Assembly: GCF_014652615.1 (NCBI RefSeq) | Contig: NZ_BMZD01000003.1 | Location: 186,001-250,000, forward strand | Direction of reading: 5' to 3' | DNA from: Novosphingobium arvoryzae | GTDB taxonomy: Bacteria; Pseudomonadota; Alphaproteobacteria; Sphingomonadales; Sphingomonadaceae | DNA: 64,000 nucleotides | Shown: positions 18,646 to 27,385 of the stretch, in pieces | How the letters are laid out: every line of letters starts with the position of its first letter | Position numbering within the stretch: the first letter of the stretch is position 1 | The notes under the pieces: model-generated | What the model was told of the DNA's origin: nothing | What the model saw: only the letters and a program-made list of their open reading frames with translations | The model's database searches: none | Program-made: the position numbers and the translations under genes

Positions 18646-18678
18646 GTAAAACACTGCGCCCCCGCACGGGCGGGGGCG
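18646..18678 (-). terminator. intrinsic terminator between rplY and pth
   Basis: On the minus strand GCCCCCGC and GCGGGGGC close a 4-base loop, followed by GCAGTGTTTTAC. The GC-rich stem plus T run is a Rho-independent terminator layout, placed after rplY and before pth. Confidence 0.65.
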
Positions 18679-18701
18679 TGGCCGGTCAATCCGGCTTCGG
18701 C

Positions 18702-18719
18702 CCCCTGCCTGGGCAGGGG
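18702..18719 (-). terminator. second GC hairpin after rplY
   Basis: CCCCTGCC and GGCAGGGG form an almost loopless palindrome 60 bp downstream of the rplY stop. It has no T tract and may stabilise the rplY 3' end together with the next hairpin. Confidence 0.4.
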
Positions 18720-18779
18720 CGGCAATGGTTGTCAGGCATCGGTTCTGGCCATCAGGCCATTAGCCGCCTGCCTGTCCGC

Positions 18780-19073
18780 TCAGGCGCGCAGGAAGTCTGC
18801 GTGCAGCGGGCGGTCGGTGACGGGGTGGAAGGCGACGTCCTTCGGCTGCGTCTTCACGGTCTTGCCGCCAATTTCGATCTCGATCGCGGATTCGAAGAAG
18901 TGGCCGGTGCCCAGCAGGCGAACCAGTTCCTTTTCTTCGACGTGGATCGCGAGGGGCTCTTCATTGCCACCATAGACGACAGCGGGGACGCGGCCTTCAC
19001 GACGCAGTGCACGGGAGGCTCCCTTGCCAGCCCGTTCGCGCGCCTCGGCCGGCAGGTGCAGAGTATCGCTCAT
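18780..19073 (-). CDS. rplY: 50S ribosomal protein bL25, single-domain form
   Basis: Binds 5S rRNA in the large subunit. The 97 residues correspond to the N-terminal 5S-binding domain ([20 protein letters not shown], then [18 protein letters not shown]) and stop right after HADFLRA, as the short E. coli protein does (HIDFVRA). Alphaproteobacterial bL25 usually carries an additional C-terminal CTC domain of about 100 residues; the 174 bp that follow encode nothing like it in the same frame and contain hairpins instead. So this is either a native short form or a trimmed one. The start ATG 19073 is fixed by homology. Confidence 0.9.
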   Translation of the reverse strand: MSDTLHLPAEARERAGKGASRALRREGRVPAVVYGGNEEPLAIHVEEKELVRLLGTGHFFESAIEIEIGGKTVKTQPKDVAFHPVTDRPLHADFLRA

Positions 19074-19201
19074 TGCATTTGCCTTTCAAAACGAGATTGT
19101 TCCGTTTCCTCCGGTCACGCCTCCAGGGATGACCATGCCGGGGAAGGGCGGGCCGTTAACCGCAGGCGCGGCAAAAGGCAAGGAAATTGCGGTTGCCGCC
19201 G

Positions 19202-19636
19202 CTAGCGGAAACGCACCCACAGATACGTCGCCACGCTGACCGCCAGCGCGCCCAGCATCATGGTGACGTGCGATACCGGCTCGATCAGGCGGGCTAGGGT
19301 GAGCGTTTCGACGATCATCGCGGACGGGATGACGGTGTAGAACCCCGCCGTGTTGCCCCACAGGATCGCGCGTTCTTCCTGCTCGTCGATGGCCCGGTGG
19401 TGCCAGATCGCGCCGATCAGCGCGAACAGTGCGACCACGACCGAGAACACGATCGCGAAGGTCGGATGGACCTGCCCCTGCGCGTCATAGATAGACCCGC
19501 CGAGGCCTTGCCTGACTGCATAGAGCACGGCCACGGCGGCGAGGCCGGGGACAAGCATGGCCCGCCAGACCCGCTGCTGGCGCAAACGCGCGCGCTGTTC
19601 ACCGGGAAGGGCGGGATTGGGTTCAGGCCTGGTCAT
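19202..19636 (-). CDS. small multi-pass membrane protein paired with XRE regulator
   Basis: Unknown function. The 144 residues contain a basic N-terminus (RARLRQQRVWRAM) and about four hydrophobic helices: MLVPGLAAVAVLYAV, FAIVFSVVVALFALIGAI, YTVIPSAMIVETLTLARLI and MMLGALAVSVATYLWV. ATG 19636 is preferred to a TTG one codon upstream. It overlaps the XRE gene by 14 bp in another frame, so the two are co-translated. Pairs of a short XRE protein and a 4-helix membrane protein recur in bacteria, usually without known role; a toxin-like or stress-sensing role would be speculation. Confidence 0.8.
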   Translation of the reverse strand: MTRPEPNPALPGEQRARLRQQRVWRAMLVPGLAAVAVLYAVRQGLGGSIYDAQGQVHPTFAIVFSVVVALFALIGAIWHHRAIDEQEERAILWGNTAGFYTVIPSAMIVETLTLARLIEPVSHVTMMLGALAVSVATYLWVRFR

Positions 19637-19817
19637 CAAAGATCTCCTCGATCGAAGTTTCGAACAGGCGGGCGATCCGGAATGCCAGCGTCAGCGAAGG
19701 GTCGTGCTTGCCGGTTTCGATGGCGTTCACGGCCTGGCGCGACACATCGATCCGGCCAGCCAGTTCGGCCTGGCTCCAGCCGCGCGCCGTGCGCAGTTCT
19801 CTTACGCGATTGTGCAT
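19623..19817 (-). CDS. XRE-family HTH transcriptional regulator
   Basis: A 64-residue DNA-binding protein that is essentially one helix-turn-helix domain: VRELRTARGWSQAELAGRID, then VSRQAVNAIETGKHDPSLTL (recognition helix) and a C-terminal helix IARLFETSIEEIF. This is the compact YgzD/MW1544-like class of Cro/C1 repressors. It is the first gene of a two-gene unit with the membrane protein. Two 18-bp palindromes cover its own promoter, so it very probably represses itself and its partner. Confidence 0.93.
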   Translation of the reverse strand: MHNRVRELRTARGWSQAELAGRIDVSRQAVNAIETGKHDPSLTLAFRIARLFETSIEEIFDDQA

Positions 19818-19833
19818 TCAGGTTCACTCGTCA

Positions 19834-19851
19834 TGTCAGGTAAACATGACA
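19834..19851 (-). promoter_or_regulatory. operator 1 of the XRE regulator (-10 side)
   Basis: TGTCAGGTAAACATGACA is an imperfect palindrome that overlaps the likely -10 region (TATGTC on the minus strand) of the XRE gene, 17 bp upstream of its ATG. It shares the half-site TGTCA(R)GT with operator 2. Confidence 0.75.
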
Positions 19852-19869
19852 TAATCCGATTGGCCGCGA

Positions 19870-19887
19870 TGTCAAGTTAACCTGACA
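19870..19887 (-). promoter_or_regulatory. operator 2 of the XRE regulator (-35 side)
   Basis: TGTCAAGTTAACCTGACA is an 18-bp palindrome with GTTAAC at the centre. On the minus strand it contains TTGACA, a consensus -35 hexamer 16 bases from TATGTC. It lies exactly 36 bp from operator 1, start to start. Confidence 0.8.
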
Positions 19888-19897
19888 CAAGGGCGCG

Positions 19898-20764
19898 CTA
19901 TTGCACGCGTCGCACCGTATAGCCCTGTGCCGCAAGCAGGGCCGGAAGCCCCTCGGGCCCGGCCAGATGCGCGGCGCCAACCGCGACAAAGGGCTGCTCG
20001 CCCGCCGCCATGACCTGCCGCAAGCGCTGCGCCCAGGCCTTGTTCCGCCCGGTCAGCAGCGCCGCGCGCAGTTCCGGATCGTTCAGGAAATCGCGGTTCG
20101 TCTCGGCAGTGATCGCGGCCATGTCGCCCTTGGCCCAGGCCTGCTCCAGCCGCCGCGCATCGTCCAGCGAGGCCCCCGCGCCGCGCACCACCGCGCGCAG
20201 CAGTTCCAGCTGGTCGGCTTCGGCTAGCCGGTCGAAAATGCCCAGCTGCCGCTCCGCCCCTTCGAATTCGCCAAGCGCCTTGCGATAGTCCGCGACCAGC
20301 GCCCGGTCGACGCCATTGCCGCTATCCAGCCCCGACCGCGCCGAGATGACCTGCTGGATGGTCAGCGCCGCCGCCCAGGTTTCCAGCCCGTCGAGCTTGC
20401 CGGTCAGCCCCAGGTCGGCCAGCACCCGCTCCAGCCCCGCGCGCTCACCCGCCGGAATGCGCGCCGCCAGCGGTGGCAGCCCCGGCGACTGGCCCAGCCG
20501 CGCAAACGTGCCTGCCAGCCCCGCGCCGTCGTCGATCTTCGCCACTTCCAGCATCAGCCGGTCCGATGCGGCCAATGCAGCCTCGACCTTGTCGGAGCGC
20601 CAGTCGACCGGATCGGGCAGGGCGTGGATTGTGCCGAACAGCCACGCCCGCTGGCCGCCCGGACCGGTCACTTCCCACATCGCGGGGGTGACGGGCGGCG
20701 CGGGCTTGCACGCCGCCGCCGCCAGCGCCAGCGCGGCGGCCAGCCAGAACCGCTTACTGGACAC
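19898..20764 (-). CDS. TraB/GumN (TIKI-like) family lipoprotein
   Basis: Probable envelope metallohydrolase. From GTG 20764 (VSSKRFWLAAALALAAAACK) the 288 residues start with a lipoprotein signal, lipobox AAAC. The TraB family hallmarks are the two GxxH motifs: GTIH in WLFGTIHALPDP and GAAH in VAVGAAHLAGPEGL. Related TIKI proteins use such motifs for metalloprotease activity; activity here is inference. The GTG overlaps the last 11 bp of the upstream paralogue, so the two are coupled. No upstream ATG in the longer frame is credible, because it lies inside the paralogue. Confidence 0.85.
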   Translation of the reverse strand: MSSKRFWLAAALALAAAACKPAPPVTPAMWEVTGPGGQRAWLFGTIHALPDPVDWRSDKVEAALAASDRLMLEVAKIDDGAGLAGTFARLGQSPGLPPLAARIPAGERAGLERVLADLGLTGKLDGLETWAAALTIQQVISARSGLDSGNGVDRALVADYRKALGEFEGAERQLGIFDRLAEADQLELLRAVVRGAGASLDDARRLEQAWAKGDMAAITAETNRDFLNDPELRAALLTGRNKAWAQRLRQVMAAGEQPFVAVGAAHLAGPEGLPALLAAQGYTVRRVQ

Positions 20765-21698
20765 GCTGCGAAACGACCCCGCCACGCGCGAGGTAATCCT
20801 GCACGCTGTCCTTGCCGCCCAGATGGCCCGCGCCGACCGCGACAAACACCCTCCCCGGCGCATCAAGCCGCGCCTTCAGCCACTGCGCCCACGCCTTGTT
20901 GCGGTTGGTCAGCAGCGCCTGCATCATCGCCGGATCTTCCTGATCCGCGTTCATCAGCCCGGCCAGCCCCTCGGCGTCGCCCGCGCTCCACGCGCTGACG
21001 ATCTTGCCAACTTCGGTGTCGATCGTGGGCAAGGCATCCACCACCGACAGCAGGTATTCCTTCTGCACCCTGGGCGAGAGGCCGTCGAACAGGCCCAGCT
21101 GGTAGTCCAGCGTTTCCAGCCCGATCCGGGGCGCCCCACGCGCCTTGTTGCGGGCGGCCAACTGCGCTTCGACGCCGTTGGCGAGATCGAAGCCGCGCTG
21201 CTGCAAGGGCAGGGTGGAGAGGATCACCGCGGCATACCACGGCTTGTAGGTGTCAAACGCGTTCAGCGGCAGGTTGAACCCCATCAGCGCCGTGTCGAAC
21301 TTCGCCAGTTCCTTCTTGCGCATCCCGCTGCGCAGCGATTTGCCCTTGGGCAGGATCGCACGCCGCACGACCACTTCCTGCGTTTCCCCGGCGGTCAGTT
21401 CCGGAATTTCCGTCACGAGGACGTCCGATGCCTCGAACGCCTGCGCCACCGGGCCGGAATACCACTCGATCCCCGGCGGCAGCAGGTGGATCGTGCCGAA
21501 CAGATAGATCGTGGTGTCCGCATCCGCGACTTTCCACAGCGCGGGCCGCGCCTCCTGGATGGTGACGGCACCCGCGGGATCGAGCGCCTCCAGCCCGTGC
21601 CCGGCCTGCTGCGCCGCCGTGGCCGAACCCAGTGCAAGTGCGCCAACCAGCGCCAGCGCGGCGGAAAATGTCCGGAAAATCCTGTTCATGCGCTGCAT
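20754..21698 (-). CDS. TraB/GumN (TIKI-like) family exported protein
   Basis: Paralogue of the following gene, with a Sec signal peptide (ALALVGALALGSATAAQ) and no lipobox, so periplasmic rather than lipid-anchored. In 314 residues the two GxxH motifs are GTIH (IYLFGTIHLLPPG) and GAGH (VAVGAGHLGGKDSV), and the NRNKAWAQWL segment is shared with its neighbour (GRNKAWAQRL), indicating tandem duplication. ATG 21698 has AGGAAAG nine bases upstream; ATG 21689 is an alternative. It is divergent from glyQ. GumN was named from a xanthan cluster, but that name carries no function here. Confidence 0.87.
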   Translation of the reverse strand: MQRMNRIFRTFSAALALVGALALGSATAAQQAGHGLEALDPAGAVTIQEARPALWKVADADTTIYLFGTIHLLPPGIEWYSGPVAQAFEASDVLVTEIPELTAGETQEVVVRRAILPKGKSLRSGMRKKELAKFDTALMGFNLPLNAFDTYKPWYAAVILSTLPLQQRGFDLANGVEAQLAARNKARGAPRIGLETLDYQLGLFDGLSPRVQKEYLLSVVDALPTIDTEVGKIVSAWSAGDAEGLAGLMNADQEDPAMMQALLTNRNKAWAQWLKARLDAPGRVFVAVGAGHLGGKDSVQDYLARGGVVSQRVQ

Positions 21699-21776
21699 AT
21701 AGCGCGGCTTTCCTGCCCGTCGATGAATCAAAGCGGATATTGACCCTGCAAGGCCGGTGCGCCAAAGGCCGCAGCC

Positions 21777-22679
21777 ATGTCAGACCCGGCAAAACCGCTC
21801 AGCTTTCAGGACATGATCCTGCGTCTCCATGCTTTCTGGAGCGCGCAAGGCTGCCTGATCCTGCAACCCTATGACATGCGCATGGGCGCGGGCACGTTCC
21901 ACCCGGCGACCACGCTGCGCGCGCTGGGCCCGGAACCGTGGAGCGCGGCCTATGTCCAGCCCAGCCGCCGCCCGACCGACGGGCGCTATGGCGAAAACCC
22001 CAACCGGCTGCAGCATTATTACCAGTATCAGGTGATCCTGAAGCCGAACCCGGCGAACCTGCAGGAACTGTATCTCCAGAGCCTTGCCGCCATCGGCATC
22101 GACCCGCTGGCCCATGACATCCGCTTTGTCGAGGATGACTGGGAAAGCCCGACGCTGGGCGCGTGGGGGCTGGGCTGGGAAGTCTGGTGCGACGGGATGG
22201 AAGTCACCCAGTTCACCTATTTCCAGCAGGTCGGCGGGTTCGATTGCAAGCCGGTCGCGGGCGAGATCACCTACGGGCTGGAACGTCTGGCGATGTATAT
22301 CCAGGGCGTCGACCGGGTTTACGACCTGCGCTTCAACGACCACGGCGTCAGCTATGGCGACGTGTTCCTGAAGAACGAGCAGGAGCATTCGAAATACAAC
22401 TTCGAAGTGGCCGACACGGCCAGCCTGTTCGACGGATTCGCCAAGGCCGAGGCGGAATGCATGCGCTGCATCGATGCCGCCGTGCCGCTCGCCGCCTATG
22501 ACCAGGCGATCGAGGCCAGCCACCTGTTCAACCTGCTGCAGGCGCGCGGCGTGATTTCCGTGCAGGAACGCGCCAGCTACATCGGCCGCGTGCGCGATCT
22601 GGCCAAGGGCAGCTGTCAGGCGTGGATCGAAAAGAACACGCCCGAATGGGAAGCCAAGTTTCCGGGGTGGACGGTATGA
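21777..22679 (+). CDS. glyQ: glycyl-tRNA synthetase alpha subunit
   Basis: Catalytic class II subunit of the bacterial alpha2beta2 glycine-tRNA ligase. The 300 residues have the invariant start [20 protein letters not shown], motif 2-like region [20 protein letters not shown] and motif 3 [20 protein letters not shown] 21777 is set by homology. The stop overlaps the glyS start as ATGA, giving equal translation of both subunits. Divergent from the TraB pair with a 78-bp shared promoter region. Confidence 0.98.
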   Translation: MSDPAKPLSFQDMILRLHAFWSAQGCLILQPYDMRMGAGTFHPATTLRALGPEPWSAAYVQPSRRPTDGRYGENPNRLQHYYQYQVILKPNPANLQELYLQSLAAIGIDPLAHDIRFVEDDWESPTLGAWGLGWEVWCDGMEVTQFTYFQQVGGFDCKPVAGEITYGLERLAMYIQGVDRVYDLRFNDHGVSYGDVFLKNEQEHSKYNFEVADTASLFDGFAKAEAECMRCIDAAVPLAAYDQAIEASHLFNLLQARGVISVQERASYIGRVRDLAKGSCQAWIEKNTPEWEAKFPGWTV

Positions 22680-24667
22680 GCGATTTTCTTCTCGAACTGC
22701 GCTCGGAAGAAATCCCCGCGCGGATGCAGGCCGGTGCGCGCGCCGATCTGGAAAAGCTGTTCCGCAAGGCGATGGCCGACGCGGGCGTGACGCTGGGCGA
22801 AGTGACCGTGTGGTCCACCCCGCGCCGTCTGGCGCTGATCGCGCGCGATCTGCCCGCCGCGACCGCTGCCGTCAGCGAGGAAGTGAAGGGCCCGCGCGTC
22901 GGTGCGCCGCCGCAGGCGCTCGAAGGATTCCTGCGCAAGACCGGCCTGACCGCAGACCAGCTGGTTGAGCGCGACGGCGTGCTGTTCGCCGTGTCCGAAA
23001 AGCCGGGCCGCGCGACTGCCGAAGTGCTGGCCGAAGCCATCCCCGCGATCATCCGCGCGTTTCCGTGGCCGAAATCGCAGCGCTGGGGCGCGGCGTCGAT
23101 CTCCACCGAATCCTTGCGCTGGGTCCGCCCGCTCTCGGCCATTGTCGCGCTGCTCGATGGCGCGGTGGTGGATTGCGAAGTCGGCGGGATCGCTGCCGGA
23201 CGCGTCACGCGCGGGCACCGCTTCCACTCGGACGGCGAGATCGTGATCGATGGCGTCGATGACTACGCCGCCAAGCTGCGCGCCGCACACGTGATCGTCG
23301 ATCACGCCGAGCGGCAGGACCTGATCCGCGCCGCCGCCAAGGCCGCTGCCGCCGCCGAAGGCCTGACTCTGGTCGAGGACGAAGGGCTGGTGATCGAGAA
23401 TGCGGGCCTCACCGAATGGCCGGTGCCGCTGCTCGGCCGGTTCGATGAAGCCTATCTGGAAGTCCCGCCCGAAGTCATCCAGCTGACCGCGCGGACCAAC
23501 CAGAAGTATTTCGTGTGCGAAGCGGACGGGAAGCTCGCCAACGCTTTCGTCTGCACCGCCAACATCGCCGCTGCCGATGGCGGCACCGCGATTGTCGCGG
23601 GCAACCGCAAGGTGCTGGCCGCGCGCCTGTCCGACGCCAGCTTCTTCTGGCAGCAGGACCGCAAGACCACGCTGGCGGATCAGGCGAAGAAGCTGGAGCG
23701 GATCACGTTCCACGAAAAGCTGGGCACTGTCGCCGACAAGGTGGAGCGCGTCGCGAAGCTGGCCGAATGGCTGGCCAGCGAAGGCATCGTGCCGAACTGC
23801 GACCCCGCGCTGGCGCGGCAGGCGGCAGAGCTGTGCAAGGCCGATCTCGTCACCGAAATGGTCGGGGAATTCCCGGAATTGCAGGGCCTGATGGGCGGCT
23901 ACTACGCCCGCGCCGAAGGCTTGCCGGATGCGGTCGCCGATGCGATCCGCGATCATTACAAGCCGGTCGGGCAGGGCGATGACGTGCCGACCGCGCCGGT
24001 GACGGTGGCGGTGGCGCTGGCGGACAAGCTGGATACGATCCGCAGCTTCTTCGGCATCGATGAAAAGCCGACCGGTTCGAAAGACCCGTTCGCGCTGCGC
24101 CGTGCTGCACTCGGCATCATCCAGATCATCACCGCGAATGGCCTGCGGATGGGGATTGGCGAGGGCGACGTGCTCAACTTCTTCGCTGACCGCCTCAAGG
24201 TCCAGCAAAAGGAAGCGGGGGTTCGCCACGACCTGATCGACGCTGTCTTTGCACTGGGCGGCGAGGACGATCTCGTCCGCCTGCTGGCCCGCGTCCATGC
24301 ACTCCAGGCGTTCATGGGTACCGAGGATGGCACCAACCTGCTGGCCGGGTACAAGCGCGCCGCGAACATCCTGAAGAAGGAAGCGTTTGAGGGCGGGGCG
24401 GTCAATCCGTCGCCCGAACCGGCTGAGGCCGCCTTGATCGCTGCGCTCGATGCGGCGGCACCGCGCGCGGAAGCCGCTGTCGTTGCAGAGGATTTCACCG
24501 CCGCGATGGCCGCGCTGGCAACGCTGCGGGCGCCGATCGACGCTTTCTTTGACAGTGTCACGGTCAACGCCGATGATCCGGCAGTGCGCGCGGCGCGACT
24601 GGGGCTGTTGTCCAGTTTCCGTGCTGCGGTGCACAAAGTGGCTGACTTTTCGCGTATCGAAGGCTAG
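22676..24667 (+). CDS. glyS: glycyl-tRNA synthetase beta subunit
   Basis: tRNA-binding subunit of the tetrameric glycine-tRNA ligase. The 663 residues begin [14 protein letters not shown] and contain [15 protein letters not shown] and an HD-like core, followed by a C-terminal anticodon-binding domain ([20 protein letters not shown]). ATG 22676 overlaps glyQ (ATGA); an earlier in-frame start lies inside glyQ and is rejected. ppdK follows 54 bp later on the same strand. Confidence 0.98.
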   Translation: MSDFLLELRSEEIPARMQAGARADLEKLFRKAMADAGVTLGEVTVWSTPRRLALIARDLPAATAAVSEEVKGPRVGAPPQALEGFLRKTGLTADQLVERDGVLFAVSEKPGRATAEVLAEAIPAIIRAFPWPKSQRWGAASISTESLRWVRPLSAIVALLDGAVVDCEVGGIAAGRVTRGHRFHSDGEIVIDGVDDYAAKLRAAHVIVDHAERQDLIRAAAKAAAAAEGLTLVEDEGLVIENAGLTEWPVPLLGRFDEAYLEVPPEVIQLTARTNQKYFVCEADGKLANAFVCTANIAAADGGTAIVAGNRKVLAARLSDASFFWQQDRKTTLADQAKKLERITFHEKLGTVADKVERVAKLAEWLASEGIVPNCDPALARQAAELCKADLVTEMVGEFPELQGLMGGYYARAEGLPDAVADAIRDHYKPVGQGDDVPTAPVTVAVALADKLDTIRSFFGIDEKPTGSKDPFALRRAALGIIQIITANGLRMGIGEGDVLNFFADRLKVQQKEAGVRHDLIDAVFALGGEDDLVRLLARVHALQAFMGTEDGTNLLAGYKRAANILKKEAFEGGAVNPSPEPAEAALIAALDAAAPRAEAAVVAEDFTAAMAALATLRAPIDAFFDSVTVNADDPAVRAARLGLLSSFRAAVHKVADFSRIEG

Positions 24668-24721
24668 GGACGCGCCACACCGTCCAGTGAGTCGGCGGTT
24701 CCTGATAAGTGGCGGATTTCC

Positions 24722-27385
24722 ATGACTGCATACGTATTCACATTCGGTGGCGGCGTTACTCATCAGGACCCCCGGGCCAAGGACAAGACGATTGTCGGCG
24801 GCAAGGGCGCGAACCTGGCCGAAATGGCCGGAATTGGCCTGCCGGTGCCGCCGGGCTTCACCATCACCACCGAAGAATGCGTGCGCTATCTGGCCGAGGG
24901 CGGGGACTTCTCCGCTGATGTCCGCGCCGAAGTTGCCGCTGCGCTGACCCACATCGAAACCGCCGTGGGCAAGAAGTTCGGCGATGCCGCCGATCCGCTG
25001 CTCGTCTCGGTCCGCTCTGGCGCGCGGGTGTCGATGCCGGGGATGATGGACACCGTCCTCAACCTTGGCCTCAATGACGAAACGGTGAAGGGCCTGGCGG
25101 CTTCCTCCGGCGACGACCGCTTCGCCTGGGACAGCTACCGCCGCTTCATCCAGATGTATTCGGACGTCGTGCTGGGCGTGGACCATCATCTGTTTGAGGA
25201 TGCACTGGAAATTGCGAAGGAAGACAACGGTTTCTACGCCGATGTTGAGATGGGTGCTGAACATTGGCAGGCGCTCGTCGCCGAGTACAAGTCCATCGTC
25301 CAGACCGCCCTTGGCGAACCCTTCCCGCAGGATGTGTTTCATCAACTTTGGGGCGCGATCCGCGCCGTGTTCGACAGCTGGGACTCCGACCGCGCCAAGG
25401 TCTACCGCCGTCTGAACGACATCCCCGGTGACTGGGGCACCGCCGTCAACGTGCAGGCGATGGTCTTCGGTAACATGGGCGATACCAGCGCCACCGGCGT
25501 CGCCTTCACCCGCGATCCCGCGACCGGCGAGAAGGCCTACTACGGCGAATGGCTGGTCAACGCCCAGGGCGAAGACGTCGTCGCCGGCATCCGCACCCCG
25601 CAGTACCTGACCCGCTATTCCCGCGAACGCGCCGGCGCCAAGCCGCTGTCGATGGAAGAAGCGATGCCGGAAGCGTACGCGGAACTGGCCGCCGTGTTCG
25701 AACTGCTGGAAAAGCACTACCGCGACATGCAGGACATCGAGTTCACCGTGGAGCGCGGCAAGCTCTGGATGCTCCAGACCCGCTCGGGCAAGCGCACCGC
25801 CAAGGCCGCGCTCAAGATGGCGGTCGACATGGTCGCCGAGGGCCTGATCGATGAGCGCATGGCGATCAAGCGCATCGACCCGATGGCGCTGGATCAGCTC
25901 CTCCACCCCACGCTCGACCCCGATGCCCCGCGCGACCTGCTGACCAAGGGCCTGCCGGCCTCTCCGGGTGCCGCTTCCGGCGCAATCGTGCTCGATGCCG
26001 ATACCGCCGAGAAGCGCGCCGAGCGCGGTGAAGCCGTGATTCTCGTCCGCGTTGAAACCAGCCCGGAGGATATCCACGGCATGCACGCCGCGAAGGGCAT
26101 CCTGACCGCGCGCGGCGGCATGACGTCACACGCCGCCGTGGTGGCTCGCGGCATGGGCCGCCCCTGCGTCTCGGGCGCGGCGGCGGTCTCCATCGACATG
26201 GCCAGCCGCACGCTGAAGATCGGCAATCGCGAGCTGAAAGAAGGCGATGTAATCACGCTGGACGGCGCGGCGGGCGACGTCATGGCTGGATCGGTCCCGA
26301 CGATCGAGCCGGAACTGGTCGGCGATTTCGGTACGCTGATGGAATGGGCCGACAAGCACCGCCGGATGAAAGTGCGCACCAACGCCGAAACTCCGGCGGA
26401 TTGCCGCACCGCGCGCCAGTTCGGGGCGGAAGGCATCGGCCTGTGCCGGACCGAACACATGTTCTTCGACGACCAGCGCATCGCTGCCGTGCGCCAGATG
26501 ATCCTGGCCGAAGACGGCGCTGGCCGCCGCGCTGCGCTCGCCAAGCTGCTGCCCGAACAGCGCGCCGATTTCCACGCGATCTTCGATGAGATGGCTGGCT
26601 TGCCGGTTACCATTCGCCTGCTCGATCCGCCCCTGCACGAGTTCCTGCCGCATGCCGACGCGGAGTTCGAGGAACTGTCCGATGTGATCGGAATCGGCGT
26701 GGCCACGCTCAAGCGCCGCGCGGAAGAACTGCATGAAATGAACCCGATGCTCGGCCACCGCGGTTGCCGGCTGGGGATTACCTTCCCGGAAATCTACGAG
26801 ATGCAGGCCCGCGCGATCTTCGAAGCGGCTTGCGATGTAGCGGTCGCATCGGGCGCGGCGCCCGTGCCGGAAGTGATGATCCCGTTGGTCGCCACGCGCA
26901 AGGAACTGGAGATCCTCAAGGCGCTGGTCGATCGTACCGCCGCAGAGGTCTTCGCCGAGAAGGGCAATTCGGTCGCCTATCACGTCGGCACGATGATCGA
27001 GTTGCCACGCGCGGCGCTGATGGCCGGGGAAATTGCCGAAGTGGGCGAATTCTTCAGTTTCGGCACCAACGACCTCACCCAGACGACGCTGGGTGTCAGT
27101 CGCGACGATGCGGCCAAGTTCCTCACCCCCTATGTCGAACAGGGCATCTATCCGCGCGATCCGTTCGTGAGCCTCGATATCGAGGGCGTAGGCCAGCTGG
27201 TCGAGCTGGCTGCAGAGCGCGGGCGCAAGACCCGGCTGGACATCAAGCTGGGGATCTGCGGCGAACACGGCGGTGACCCGGCATCGATCGCGTTCTGCGA
27301 AAAGGTTGGGCTCGATTACGTCAGCGCCTCCCCCTTCCGCGTGCCGATCGCGCGTCTGGCGGCGGCGCAAGCGGCGCTGGGCTAA
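24722..27385 (+). CDS. ppdK: pyruvate, phosphate dikinase
   Basis: Reversibly converts pyruvate, ATP and Pi to phosphoenolpyruvate, AMP and PPi in central carbon metabolism. The 887 residues are full length: N-terminal ATP-grasp domain (GGKGANLAEMAGIGLPVPPGF), the swivelling domain with phospho-His470 in GGMTSHAAVVARGMG, and the PEP/pyruvate barrel with GLCRTEHMFF and the catalytic Cys in GICGEHGG. In most alphaproteobacteria it follows glyS, as here, and both may be co-transcribed. The stop overlaps the stop region of the convergent methyltransferase by 4 bp. Confidence 0.98.
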   Translation: MTAYVFTFGGGVTHQDPRAKDKTIVGGKGANLAEMAGIGLPVPPGFTITTEECVRYLAEGGDFSADVRAEVAAALTHIETAVGKKFGDAADPLLVSVRSGARVSMPGMMDTVLNLGLNDETVKGLAASSGDDRFAWDSYRRFIQMYSDVVLGVDHHLFEDALEIAKEDNGFYADVEMGAEHWQALVAEYKSIVQTALGEPFPQDVFHQLWGAIRAVFDSWDSDRAKVYRRLNDIPGDWGTAVNVQAMVFGNMGDTSATGVAFTRDPATGEKAYYGEWLVNAQGEDVVAGIRTPQYLTRYSRERAGAKPLSMEEAMPEAYAELAAVFELLEKHYRDMQDIEFTVERGKLWMLQTRSGKRTAKAALKMAVDMVAEGLIDERMAIKRIDPMALDQLLHPTLDPDAPRDLLTKGLPASPGAASGAIVLDADTAEKRAERGEAVILVRVETSPEDIHGMHAAKGILTARGGMTSHAAVVARGMGRPCVSGAAAVSIDMASRTLKIGNRELKEGDVITLDGAAGDVMAGSVPTIEPELVGDFGTLMEWADKHRRMKVRTNAETPADCRTARQFGAEGIGLCRTEHMFFDDQRIAAVRQMILAEDGAGRRAALAKLLPEQRADFHAIFDEMAGLPVTIRLLDPPLHEFLPHADAEFEELSDVIGIGVATLKRRAEELHEMNPMLGHRGCRLGITFPEIYEMQARAIFEAACDVAVASGAAPVPEVMIPLVATRKELEILKALVDRTAAEVFAEKGNSVAYHVGTMIELPRAALMAGEIAEVGEFFSFGTNDLTQTTLGVSRDDAAKFLTPYVEQGIYPRDPFVSLDIEGVGQLVELAAERGRKTRLDIKLGICGEHGGDPASIAFCEKVGLDYVSASPFRVPIARLAAAQAALG

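Noticed and set aside
18606..18725. N-terminal extension of pth (40 residues)
   Set aside because: The sequence is terminator-like hairpins; AAGGAG and homology place the start at 18605.
22616..26086. Very long antisense open frame (1156 codons) across glyS and ppdK
   Set aside because: It lies wholly opposite two conserved genes, has no recognisable domain, and is a by-product of GC-rich codon use at third positions.
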